Positions 45,074 to 52,318 of a DNA stretch of 64,000 nucleotides are shown here, one piece after another. Origin of the DNA: Bacillota bacterium. Its GTDB lineage: Bacteria; Bacillota; Bacilli; Alicyclobacillales; SLC66. The translations under genes were made by a program, and so were the position numbers. The stretch is taken from positions 1 to 64,000 of the forward strand of contig JAJZCW010000013.1 in assembly GCA_021828865.1 (NCBI GenBank), read 5' to 3'. The notes under the pieces were generated by a model. The model was not told where the DNA came from and searched no databases. It saw only the letters and a program-made list of their open reading frames with translations. The stretch's first letter is position 1. Every line of letters begins with the position of its first letter.

Positions 45074-45330
45074 CATTCCAATTTATCATTTTTTTGATTA
45101 ATATTATTTTCCATCATAATTTCAACGTCTAAAATTATGGTACTTGCTTTCACATTTAAATTCTCAGCCAGTATTTTTACCACTCTCATATTAGGGCTTT
45201 GTTTTCCACGCTCTAGCAAACTAATAAAGCTTCTATCAAAACCACAACGAAAGCTTAGTTCCTCTTGTGAAAATCCTAGTTGTTTTCTATATTTTCGTAG
45301 CACAATTCCAAATGCCTGTTCATCAGTCAA
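45073..45330 (-). CDS. XRE-family HTH regulator
   Basis: An 85-residue helix-turn-helix protein: FGIVLRKYRKQLGFSQEELSFRCGFDRSFISLLERGKQSPNMRVVKILAENLNV is a standard Cro/C1-type HTH. The acidic, Asn-rich tail has no domain. TTG at 45330 has GAGGGG seven bases upstream; a TTG at 45351 is also open. It is convergent with the integrase and divergent from the secreted-protein genes, so it may control either. Confidence 0.82.
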   Translation of the reverse strand: MTDEQAFGIVLRKYRKQLGFSQEELSFRCGFDRSFISLLERGKQSPNMRVVKILAENLNVKASTIILDVEIMMENNINQKNDKLE

Positions 45331-45474
45331 AGTAAGTCCCCTCGTAAGCAATTGTCACGAGAAAGACATATAAACTCTACGGATTTAAATCATCAAAATA
45401 TGTATATTTATGATAATATGTGGTTATGAATTCTTTGAAATACAAATAATGATATAGGAGGAATCAATGGAATA

Positions 45475-45921
45475 ATGACGAATAAAAATAACAAAAAAAC
45501 TAATATAATAGGAATATTTGTTTTGATAGGCATATTTGTAATAATAACTATAGCGATTATGATATTTTTTTCATCATTAAATAGCAATAATTCAGGATCA
45601 AATACTAACAACACTATTGGAGTTACTTCTAATAATCTTCCGAATCCAGGGCAAAATGCCATAGTTACAGATGGTAATAAAAATGGTGCTACTTTTACTA
45701 AATCGGATTTTACTGAACTTAGTAATTTTATTGGTGAGCACAATGTAAGTGCAGTTCAAAATATGATAAATGATGGTCAAGTTGTAATAATACCAACTGG
45801 GACACAGGTTGAAGTATTAAGTGTTAATGGAATTAGTGATTGGGCTAAGGTTCAGATAACAACTGGTGATCTTCAAGGACAGACAGTGTATATCTTTTGG
45901 GATGCATTAAATACAAATTGA
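45475..45921 (+). CDS. Membrane-anchored SH3-like protein
   Basis: A 148-residue protein: a short basic, Asn-rich start, one membrane segment (about residues 11-32, IIGIFVLIGIFVIITIAIMIFF), an Asn/Ser-rich linker, and a C-terminal module (VIIPTGTQVEVLSVNGISDWAKVQI...GQTVYIFWDAL) that resembles a bacterial SH3 domain. The domain would face outside the cell. No known family can be named. AGGAGG precedes the ATG by 14 bases. Likely cotranscribed with the following secreted-protein gene. Confidence 0.7.
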   Translation: MTNKNNKKTNIIGIFVLIGIFVIITIAIMIFFSSLNSNNSGSNTNNTIGVTSNNLPNPGQNAIVTDGNKNGATFTKSDFTELSNFIGEHNVSAVQNMINDGQVVIIPTGTQVEVLSVNGISDWAKVQITTGDLQGQTVYIFWDALNTN

Positions 45922-45956
45922 TCATGATTCTTAAAAAAATCAGGAGGTTGAAATTT

Positions 45957-47195
45957 ATGAAAAAAATTGTTATTGGATACATATCCGCTATTCTTGCAGG
46001 AACGCTGATCAGCAATGGTACAGTGTTTGCTACAACCCAACATGTAATAGCTATAGAGAAAAGCTCTAGTTACTACTTAAACGGTCAGCTAGTTGATCGT
46101 TCCCCCTATTTACTTTATCGCGGGGAATCATATATTCAATTAAATACAATAGTTAACGTATTACAACAAGCAGGACTTTTTGTAAATGGAACAAGTAAAG
46201 AGTTAGACATTTCCATTTTAAGTATAAGTACACCTAATCCAAAGAAATTAAATGGAAAATCAATTACTTCATTGTCTACCCACGTTAAAGTAACTAAAAG
46301 TGTAATTAAAGTATGGATTGATGGCGGTTTTAACGGGCAAATATCGACTTTATTGTATAAAGGGTTGACTTACCTTAAATTACAGCCATTTCGTAATGAG
46401 CTATATCATTCGGGGATCAAAACCCAGTGGGATGGGAATGCGCTTAAATATATTTTTAAAGTAAGCAATACAAGTAATAATACAAGTAATAATACAAGTA
46501 ATAATACAAGTAATAATACAAGTAATAATACAAGTAATAATACAAGTAATAATACAAGTAATAATACAAGTAATAATACAAATTCATTAAATTCATTGGC
46601 TCATCTACAATTTATGCAAAATGTGAATCAAGCTGATCAAGTGATAAAATACGCTATTGAAGTGCTTGCAAACAAAAATGGTAATACAGTCCTTGATATG
46701 ATTGAAAATGAAAATACTCAACTTAATAGTTTATACAGTCAAGTTATCGGTTGGGAAACAAATACACCAGAAGATATACGAGTTCAGTATGATATAGAGG
46801 GGATTATAACCATCCTGACTGCGATAACCCAAAACGATACAACTACGATGCAAAACGCTAATACTAATACGATGGTGTTCTATTTACCATTAAGTTCATT
46901 GAATAGTTTAGATAATGAAATATTTGATCTTCAATCAGATGTTCAGGCAGACAATATGGGGAAAAGTAGCGTTGGATTTACACTATACAATTTTGAACGA
47001 ATTGATTCTTCATATACTTTTGACCAAGTTAATAATATATTTGGTTTCGATGGCACTTTAACATCCGAATCTGGACAAGGAACAAATTACGATTTACAAA
47101 CCTACACATGGGAAAATTCGAGCGGCACAAAAATGGTTACAGTAATGTTTGAAAATGGATTTGAAACGGCAAAAGATGAAGTTGGGTTGAACTGA
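45957..47195 (+). CDS. Secreted stalk-domain protein with NTSN repeats
   Basis: A 412-residue secreted protein. Signal peptide (MKKIVIGYISAILAGTLISNGTVFA), then two beta modules similar to the N-terminal stalk domain of copper amine oxidases (YYLNGQLVDRSPYLLYRGESY), nine NTSN repeats (about 171-206), a helical segment, and a C-terminal module with FDQVNNIFGFDGTLTSESGQG and TYTWENSSGTK that resembles BLIP/SmpA-like folds. ATG at 45957 follows AGGAGG by nine bases. The C-terminal half has a close, damaged copy at 47746-48435. Function unknown; a surface or matrix protein is plausible. Confidence 0.78.
   Translation: MKKIVIGYISAILAGTLISNGTVFATTQHVIAIEKSSSYYLNGQLVDRSPYLLYRGESYIQLNTIVNVLQQAGLFVNGTSKELDISILSISTPNPKKLNGKSITSLSTHVKVTKSVIKVWIDGGFNGQISTLLYKGLTYLKLQPFRNELYHSGIKTQWDGNALKYIFKVSNTSNNTSNNTSNNTSNNTSNNTSNNTSNNTSNNTSNNTNSLNSLAHLQFMQNVNQADQVIKYAIEVLANKNGNTVLDMIENENTQLNSLYSQVIGWETNTPEDIRVQYDIEGIITILTAITQNDTTTMQNANTNTMVFYLPLSSLNSLDNEIFDLQSDVQADNMGKSSVGFTLYNFERIDSSYTFDQVNNIFGFDGTLTSESGQGTNYDLQTYTWENSSGTKMVTVMFENGFETAKDEVGLN
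46467..46574 (+). repeat. Nine tandem 12-bp repeats (NTSN coding)
   Basis: Nine copies of AATACAAGTAAT encoding Asn-Thr-Ser-Asn. Because the unit is 12 bases, copy-number changes would keep the frame and only alter linker length. Confidence 0.9.
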
Positions 47196-47224
47196 AGATG
47201 AAAAAATAAGAGGTGTTGATAAAG

Positions 47225-47749
47225 GTGAAAATACTGAATAAATCATTTTTAAGAGTTACTGCAACTGTAATGATAGGGAGTTTGCTGTATGGTCAGTTTG
47301 CATACGCACAAACACAACGGGAATATGACGATTCACAGTTATTGCAACAAAATATGGACGCTATTACGCAAATGGCACAAATGGAAACACAACAACAGAA
47401 GTTTTTTAATTACGCTTTGTTAGGTGAAATTCCACTAACAGGGACACCCAGTTATGTTGCGATTACTGAACAAGAAATTAAGATTTTAGGGAAAGTAAAT
47501 ACGTTAATGCACTTGAAGTTTAAGCAGTTTCATGGCACTAGATATCCAGAAGCAAGAAATTTGTTTAATAATTTGTATCAGCAACTTGCGTGGGACACAA
47601 AAGGGTTTAAAGCGAATGTAAACGAAGCTAGAGCAGGTAATTTAATTGGGCGTCAATTTTCACTTGACATGTTAAAAGTAAATCAATTGTTACAGAAAGA
47701 TCAATTATTTGCAAAAGCAATAGAAAAATATGCTTTTGCAGTGAATTGA
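47225..47749 (+). CDS. Secreted helical protein of unknown function
   Basis: A 174-residue protein with a signal peptide (MKILNKSFLRVTATVMIGSLLYGQFAYA) and a mature part that looks all-helical and Gln-rich (QQNMDAITQMAQMETQQQKFFNYAL). I recognise no family. GTG at 47225 has AAGAGGTG about nine bases upstream; TTG 47213 is open but overlaps that site. Directly downstream of the stalk-domain protein gene; the stop overlaps a TTG that could start the degraded duplicate. Confidence 0.7.
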   Translation: MKILNKSFLRVTATVMIGSLLYGQFAYAQTQREYDDSQLLQQNMDAITQMAQMETQQQKFFNYALLGEIPLTGTPSYVAITEQEIKILGKVNTLMHLKFKQFHGTRYPEARNLFNNLYQQLAWDTKGFKANVNEARAGNLIGRQFSLDMLKVNQLLQKDQLFAKAIEKYAFAVN

Positions 47750-48435
47750 AAAATAATTTTGAGAATAAAAAAATTGATGTACATTGTACTGAAGTTTCAA
47801 CTCAACTTTCTCAGAGCGAAAACCTAATTGAAGGCTTGAATTATCAAGAATTTTTGCAGAATGTCGATGGAATCTATTCTGTAATATCAAATATTATAGA
47901 TGAATTATGAAATAAAAATAATTCTACAAACCTTAATACAATTCAAAATGCTAACTCGCAACTCAATAACTTAGTAAGCAATGTTATCAATTTGAATCCA
48001 GTAAATTCACAAGATTCACTTGTTCAGTATGATTTAACCTCCTTATTAGTAGTTTTAATTTCAATTACACAAAGTGATGAAACAGATATGCAACAAAATA
48101 ATACCAATACTTTGGCTAATTACATACCATTTAAATATACAGGAGATATAACTAACTACATTTCTTATTTACAAATAGATCTGCAAGCAGATAAAACAGG
48201 TATAAGTAATATAGGATTAACATTAGCCAATTTTGATCGGATAGATTCTACCTATAGCATTGATGAAGTCAATATTATTATTGGAATCGAGGGAACATTA
48301 AGTTCAGAATCTGGGCAGGGTACAAACTATGATTTACAAACTTATACATGGGAAAATTCGAGTGGATCAAAAATCGTAAGTATTATGTTTGAAAATGGGT
48401 ATGAAACTGCAAAAGATGAAGTTGGACTTAATTAA
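47746..48435 (+). pseudogene. Broken duplicate of the stalk-protein C-terminal region
   Basis: A continuous frame from TTG 47746 to TAA 48433-48435 interrupted once by TGA at 47908-47910. It aligns with the C-terminal half of the secreted protein at 45957-47195: NVDGIYSVISNIIDEL*NKNN matches NQADQVIKYAIEVLANKNG, and the last 45 residues are nearly identical (GTNYDLQTYTWENSSGSK). The signal peptide and stalk modules are missing. The part after the stop stays open to the end, so a shortened protein from 47992 (GTG-less, ATG at 47992) is possible but has no evident ribosome binding site. Confidence 0.75.
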
Positions 48436-48474
48436 ATGTTACAAATATCCTCGATGAAATTAGGTGGTGAATTT

Positions 48475-49494
48475 TTGGATAAATATATATTAGCCAAAAC
48501 AGTCCATAATCAAATCATGGCGTTTCTGAATGAAAAAGAACTAGATAGCAAACAAACGAGAACCTCTTATGAATCCGACATTCGTTTATTTTTTCAAATT
48601 ATGCTAGATAAGCAAATCGAAGAACTCGTTCCTGCTGATTTGGTATTTGAAAACAGTCATATCCTTGAGTACAAATTAGAACTAGCCAGACATTATGCAG
48701 CCAACAGTGTAAATCGTAAAATTGCGTCTGTTCGTTCACTTATGAAATACCTTGCAAAAGATTATCCTGAAATTCGTTACGATGTATTTGAACAAAAACG
48801 CATGAAAGGTGAAACAAATCATTACGGCATTTTGACTTGGGATGAAGTAGCGCAAATGATTGAATTGGTGAAGGCACACAATAACGGAATGCAAAAAAGT
48901 TTAGCAATTGAATTAGCTGCTAGAACCGCTTTTCGGATTGATGCATTGGTCAATTTGAAATGGGAAAATTTTGAGAAACAAAACGATGAATTTGTAATCG
49001 TTAGAGTTTATGACAAAGGGAAATCGCTAGATGAAAAACCAATTCCCATGCGCTTGTATGAGGATTTACTTGCGAATAAGACAGATAACATAAGGGTTTT
49101 TACGCTAACTGTAATGACATTTCAACGTGCCATTACTCAGTTAGTAAAGGAAATGGGGATTAATCCAGCTAGACACATTACGTTTCACAGTATTAAGAAA
49201 ATGGGGATTAATTTTGCACTAGAACAAACAGGCGATATTACAATTGCCGCAAAGCATGGTAATCACAAAAACATTCAGACCACGTATGCTAGCATAAGAC
49301 TTGAAGTGCCACCTATTCAAAAATTCACTATTAATTATAAAGATATGCCGGGTTATACGATGGGTACTTCAATAGAGTTTGAAATCTTGTATCAGCTTTC
49401 ATGGGATCAACTGATTGAAATAATCAAAGATACAGATGATTGTATTAAATATCAACTAATTAAACTTGCTAAATCAAAATTTGGAGTTTCATAA
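48475..49494 (+). CDS. Tyrosine-recombinase-like protein with HxxK active-site change
   Basis: A 339-residue member of the tyrosine recombinase superfamily: core-binding domain (about 5-95) and catalytic domain with Arg154 (ARTAFRIDALVNLKW), His238-Ser-Ile-Lys241 where the family has HxxR, His261/His264 and Tyr271 (HKNIQTTYAS). The second catalytic Arg is therefore Lys. TTG at 48475 lies five bases after AGGTGGTG; ATG 48436 is open but starts directly at the previous stop. A C-terminal extension of about 65 residues follows the Tyr. It may be an altered recombinase or a DNA-binding regulator. Confidence 0.78.
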   Translation: MDKYILAKTVHNQIMAFLNEKELDSKQTRTSYESDIRLFFQIMLDKQIEELVPADLVFENSHILEYKLELARHYAANSVNRKIASVRSLMKYLAKDYPEIRYDVFEQKRMKGETNHYGILTWDEVAQMIELVKAHNNGMQKSLAIELAARTAFRIDALVNLKWENFEKQNDEFVIVRVYDKGKSLDEKPIPMRLYEDLLANKTDNIRVFTLTVMTFQRAITQLVKEMGINPARHITFHSIKKMGINFALEQTGDITIAAKHGNHKNIQTTYASIRLEVPPIQKFTINYKDMPGYTMGTSIEFEILYQLSWDQLIEIIKDTDDCIKYQLIKLAKSKFGVS

Positions 49495-49581
49495 ATCTAA
49501 ATAGACACTAAAAAGGAATATCCGAGACAAACAAAATGTTATTGACAAATAAAAAATATAATATATAATTAAAATTTTGTA

Positions 49582-49610
49582 TTGACAAATTTTCTGTTTT
49601 ATGCTATACT
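49582..49610 (+). promoter_or_regulatory. Consensus sigma-A promoter
   Basis: TTGACA, 17 bases, TATACT. The strongest promoter match in the element. The hairpin GAGTTGCATC-ATT-GATGCAACTC starts 22 bases downstream. Confidence 0.75.
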
Positions 49611-49631
49611 ATATTGTAATAATGAAATATA

Positions 49632-49654
49632 GAGTTGCATCATTGATGCAACTC
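49632..49654 (+). other. Perfect hairpin near a transcription start
   Basis: GAGTTGCATC and GATGCAACTC pair fully around ATT. No T-run follows, so it is not a standard terminator; it would lie near the 5' end of the transcript from the promoter at 49582. Confidence 0.6.
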
Positions 49655-49931
49655 CTACATATCATATAAAATTCAAATTTTATATAATCACAAACTCGTA
49701 TATCGTACATATTTTATGGAATAAAAAATTCGAAAGGCAGCAGCTTATTACATATTTAAAACGAAGAGAATTTTGTTTTCCATATGGCCAGAACAATGGC
49801 TTGATTTTTTGGTTTTAAAATTGAATTTGCGGTCAACAAAATCAGCATATACAGGCGTTGATATAAGTCATGTCCTGAAGTTGCTTAGAATTTTTGACCG
49901 CAAAAATAGATCTATGAAAGGAGAGTTAAGC

Positions 49932-50111
49932 ATGGAATTTACATTATTTGATCAATATTTATTGTTGCGAAAGAAAAAGGGCATCAAACTAAAGGACATA
50001 GCTGAATACATGAATGTGTCTATTTCTTTATTGTCGTTGTATGAAAATGAATGGATTAATTTAAGTTACGACAAAGTGAAAAAGTATCGCAAATACATTG
50101 ATCGTCACTAA
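49932..50111 (+). CDS. Small HTH protein
   Basis: A 59-residue protein beginning MEFTLFDQYLLLRKKKGIKLKD; IKLKDIAEYMNVSISLLSLYENEWINLSYDKVKKYRKYI fits a compact XRE-type helix-turn-helix. ATG at 49932 follows AAAGGAG by eight bases. The frame is open to 49773, but that stretch looks non-coding and contains the inverted repeat. It probably regulates the element's replication genes, perhaps through the nearby TTTGACCGC sites. Confidence 0.7.
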   Translation: MEFTLFDQYLLLRKKKGIKLKDIAEYMNVSISLLSLYENEWINLSYDKVKKYRKYIDRH

Positions 50112-50198
50112 ATGTGAAACCTGGAAGGGTGGTGGAGCAAGTGTAAATATATAAAGTTAATTCACTAAGTGAAAAATAATAAACGGGAGGTATGGCGA

Positions 50199-50375
50199 TT
50201 GGCTCATTATTTCTATTGTTACGATATTAGACTAAAAAATTATTTGCAAAAAAATGGGCAAAGATACATTTGTCACGGGTTAAATGTTCATTCATTAAAT
50301 CATTTTTATCAATATCTAATCACTGATGATTTGAAATATCTAATCTACATTTATCGATCATATAAATCCGCATAA
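50199..50375 (+). CDS. DUF5659-like small protein
   Basis: A 58-residue protein (MAHYFYCYDIRLKNYLQKNG...). YDIRLKNYLQKNGQRYICHGLNVHSLNHFYQYLITDDLKYLIYIY follows the pattern of DUF5659, small proteins common in Firmicute phages and plasmids. TTG at 50199 has GGGAGG eight bases upstream; the alternative GTG 50169 lacks a binding site. Function unknown. Confidence 0.62.
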   Translation: MAHYFYCYDIRLKNYLQKNGQRYICHGLNVHSLNHFYQYLITDDLKYLIYIYRSYKSA

Positions 50376-50402
50376 AAAATAATGTACAGAATTGCACAGG
50401 AA

Positions 50403-50434
50403 TTTGACCGCTAAGATACTTTAATTATTATATT
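50403..50434 (+). promoter_or_regulatory. Candidate promoter with GACCGC motif upstream of the primase
   Basis: TTTGACCGC at 50403-50411 overlaps a -35 like TTGACC (50404-50409); TTATAT at 50428-50433 is 18 bases on. The same motif core occurs at 49826-49836 and 49894-49904, suggesting a shared regulator. Confidence 0.4.
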
Positions 50435-50505
50435 TTTAATAAAAAATAAATTACTAACAATGGTGGTGTGTGTCGCTAGGTTAGGTTCTTAAGGTGGAAT
50501 GCTTA

Positions 50506-51879
50506 TTGAAAAAAGAGATTGAAGATCAAATAATCAGGAAATTTAATGAGTTAATAATAGGTTCAAGAAATAGATTTATTGAACAGATTAGTGATACGGG
50601 ATATATAGAGCGTAAAAATAAGCTTATTGATACGATAGTGCGTGATCATATAAATGGTAAAAGAACAATTGGCTGTTTTTATTGCAATGGTGGAACAAAA
50701 TTTATGGTCTTTGATATTGATGAAGTCGATGATGTACGAGCACCAGCAATAATTACAATATTGAAAAGGTTAGGGATTAAAGATTATGATATACACCTTG
50801 AATCTAGTGGTAACAAAGGGTTTCATATCTGGCTATTTTTTGATCAGACATTACCTATTAAGAAAATTGTGGACTTTGGACACTGGGTAATAAGCCAGCT
50901 TGGCGAATATGCTAGTAAGATAGAACTAAGGCCAGAAAGTATAAAGGGTAAGGGAATAAAATTACCGTTAGGTATACATAAAAAAACCAAAAAGAAAACA
51001 GTGTTTCTTAATCATAATCGTACTAAAATCAGGGATCAAACCAAGTACTTCTTGAATATTAAACCAATGCCAAAAGATGATTTTATGAAATTAATTGATG
51101 TTGCTTTAACATACAAGGACGTTAGAACGCTTGAACGATTGCCACCAGAGAGTACATCAAAGCGATTAACAAATGCTAATGAGGAATTAAAGGACATAAA
51201 AATTCCAATCAATCAAAAATCATCAATAAAGAAATTAGCAATGCGACTAATTACTGAAGGGATCAGTCAAAAGGACATTAACGAAGGAAATGGCCGACAT
51301 TCATTGCAATTTTATGTTGCATTGCATTACAAAGATGAAGGATACAGCAAAGATGAGGTTATTCAATTAGTTACTGATTGGGCGCTCATACAAAAGCAAA
51401 ATGGTATGGCTGAAAGTTCAGAAGATCATATTAAACGCGATGTTTATAAAGATGTAACGCACATATTCAAATATGATAAAGGTATTTATGATTCGAGAGG
51501 TAGGCCATTTGAACTATATGAAAGTGATGTTTTGTATGCTTCGCAATTTAAGAATGCAAGTGCAAGAAAAATAATGTTGGCATTATTGATATGGGGCAGG
51601 ATATATCATAAAAATGGTGTTTTCTTTATAGACATGAGAACTCTAGAGGAAATTAGTGGAATAACTAAGAAAACTATATGTAAATATATATATGCGTTTG
51701 ATAAAGATGGTGCGATTACAATACTCGAAAAGGGTTCATATGGACAACATAAATCCAACGAATATTATATAAGTCAGTTAGTTATTCAAGATAACAAAAT
51801 TAATGGAGTTGAAGTAGCTTCAATAAATGATGTGTTTCAGTACACTTATAAACTGGTTGAGCATAAAAGAGCCGTTTAG
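50506..51879 (+). CDS. Archaeo-eukaryotic-type primase (Rep-like)
   Basis: A 457-residue protein with an N-terminal AEP primase domain (about 40-190): metal-binding FMVFDIDEVD, ESSGNKGFHIWLFF and ELRPESIKGKGIKLPLGIHKKT, which together match the primase domain of TOTE conflict systems and plasmid Rep/primases. A helical region and a C-terminal winged HTH (TLEEISGITKKTICKYIYAF) follow. It likely initiates replication of the element. No helicase is fused or adjacent. TTG at 50506 is eight bases after AAGGTGG; GTG 50494 overlaps that site. Confidence 0.82.
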   Translation: MKKEIEDQIIRKFNELIIGSRNRFIEQISDTGYIERKNKLIDTIVRDHINGKRTIGCFYCNGGTKFMVFDIDEVDDVRAPAIITILKRLGIKDYDIHLESSGNKGFHIWLFFDQTLPIKKIVDFGHWVISQLGEYASKIELRPESIKGKGIKLPLGIHKKTKKKTVFLNHNRTKIRDQTKYFLNIKPMPKDDFMKLIDVALTYKDVRTLERLPPESTSKRLTNANEELKDIKIPINQKSSIKKLAMRLITEGISQKDINEGNGRHSLQFYVALHYKDEGYSKDEVIQLVTDWALIQKQNGMAESSEDHIKRDVYKDVTHIFKYDKGIYDSRGRPFELYESDVLYASQFKNASARKIMLALLIWGRIYHKNGVFFIDMRTLEEISGITKKTICKYIYAFDKDGAITILEKGSYGQHKSNEYYISQLVIQDNKINGVEVASINDVFQYTYKLVEHKRAV

Positions 51880-51890
51880 CGGTAGAGTGT

Positions 51891-51967
51891 GGGTGGTGCC
51901 TTTTGGTCGGTCGCTTACTGGTTTGGGGTTGGGAGCATAGTTGCGTAGAGGCCAGTAAGCGCCACCC
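51891..51967. repeat. Long GC-rich inverted repeat
   Basis: A perfect 10-base core stem (CGCTTACTGG / CCAGTAAGCG) with an outer, slightly imperfect arm (GGGTGGTGC / GCGCCACCC) separated by a 12-base bulge; the loop of 30 bases is G-rich. Confidence 0.75.
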
Positions 51968-52274
51968 CGTCCCTATATAAGTAGTATTGTGTAGTAATTT
52001 TTTATTACTTTAATGCACTAAAGCGAAACGATATTTGGTCGTAATTCTATATCAGAAATAGTAAAAAAATTGAAACTGCCATCAAAATAACATAATAAAA
52101 ATCATACATTTACGAGAACGCAAAATTGTGTTTGCGAAGAAAGACATTGAAAAATAAGGCATTTCGGTAAATGAAATGTTACAAATTTTACGATGATAGT
52201 GAAAAACCATTGAAAAACCAATGCGTTTACGGGAACCCAAATTTAAGTTGTTGGAAAATACTTTATATATTTTT

Positions 52275-52310
52275 AGGGCTAATGGTTGATTAGCCCTGTT
52301 TTTTCTTTTT
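52275..52310 (+). terminator. Rho-independent terminator
   Basis: AGGGCTAAT (52275-52283) and ATTAGCCCT (52289-52297), then GTTTTTTCTTTTT. It is directed along the plus strand, so transcripts from the primase would cover the whole non-coding region before stopping here. Confidence 0.85.
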
Positions 52311-52318
52311 GGGGTTCA

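Larger units (their letters stand above)
49495..49931 (+). other. AT-rich regulatory region ahead of the replication genes
   Basis: No supported gene in 437 bases. It holds two consensus promoters in tandem (TTGACA 49542-49547 with TATAAT 49564-49569, 16 bases apart; TTGACA 49582-49587 with TATACT 49605-49610, 17 apart), a perfect 10-base hairpin at 49632-49654, and an 11-base inverted repeat TTTGCGGTCAA (49826-49836) / TTGACCGCAAA (49894-49904). The layout suggests a leader or small RNA controlling the downstream replication genes. Confidence 0.6.
51880..52318 (+). other. Non-coding region with GC-rich inverted repeat, possible replication origin
   Basis: No supported gene in 439 bases. The first 90 bases are GC-rich in an otherwise AT-rich element: GGGTGGTGC (51891-51899) and CGCTTACTGG (51912-51921) face CCAGTAAGCG (51952-51961) and GCCACCC (51961-51967). 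Further on, TTTACGAGAACGCAAA (52109) and TTTACGGGAACCCAAA (52226) are direct repeats 117 bases apart, and AAAAACCA occurs twice in tandem near 52202-52219. A terminator ends the region. It may be an origin or a structured RNA. Confidence 0.6.

Noticed and set aside
46467-46574. Regular 12-bp repeats as a possible CRISPR array
   Set aside because: Units are contiguous without spacers and encode NTSN in frame.
47746-48435. In-frame TGA as selenocysteine or programmed readthrough
   Set aside because: The paralogue has Ala rather than Cys or a catalytic residue at the matching site, and no start region or stem suitable for recoding is evident; a degraded copy is simpler.
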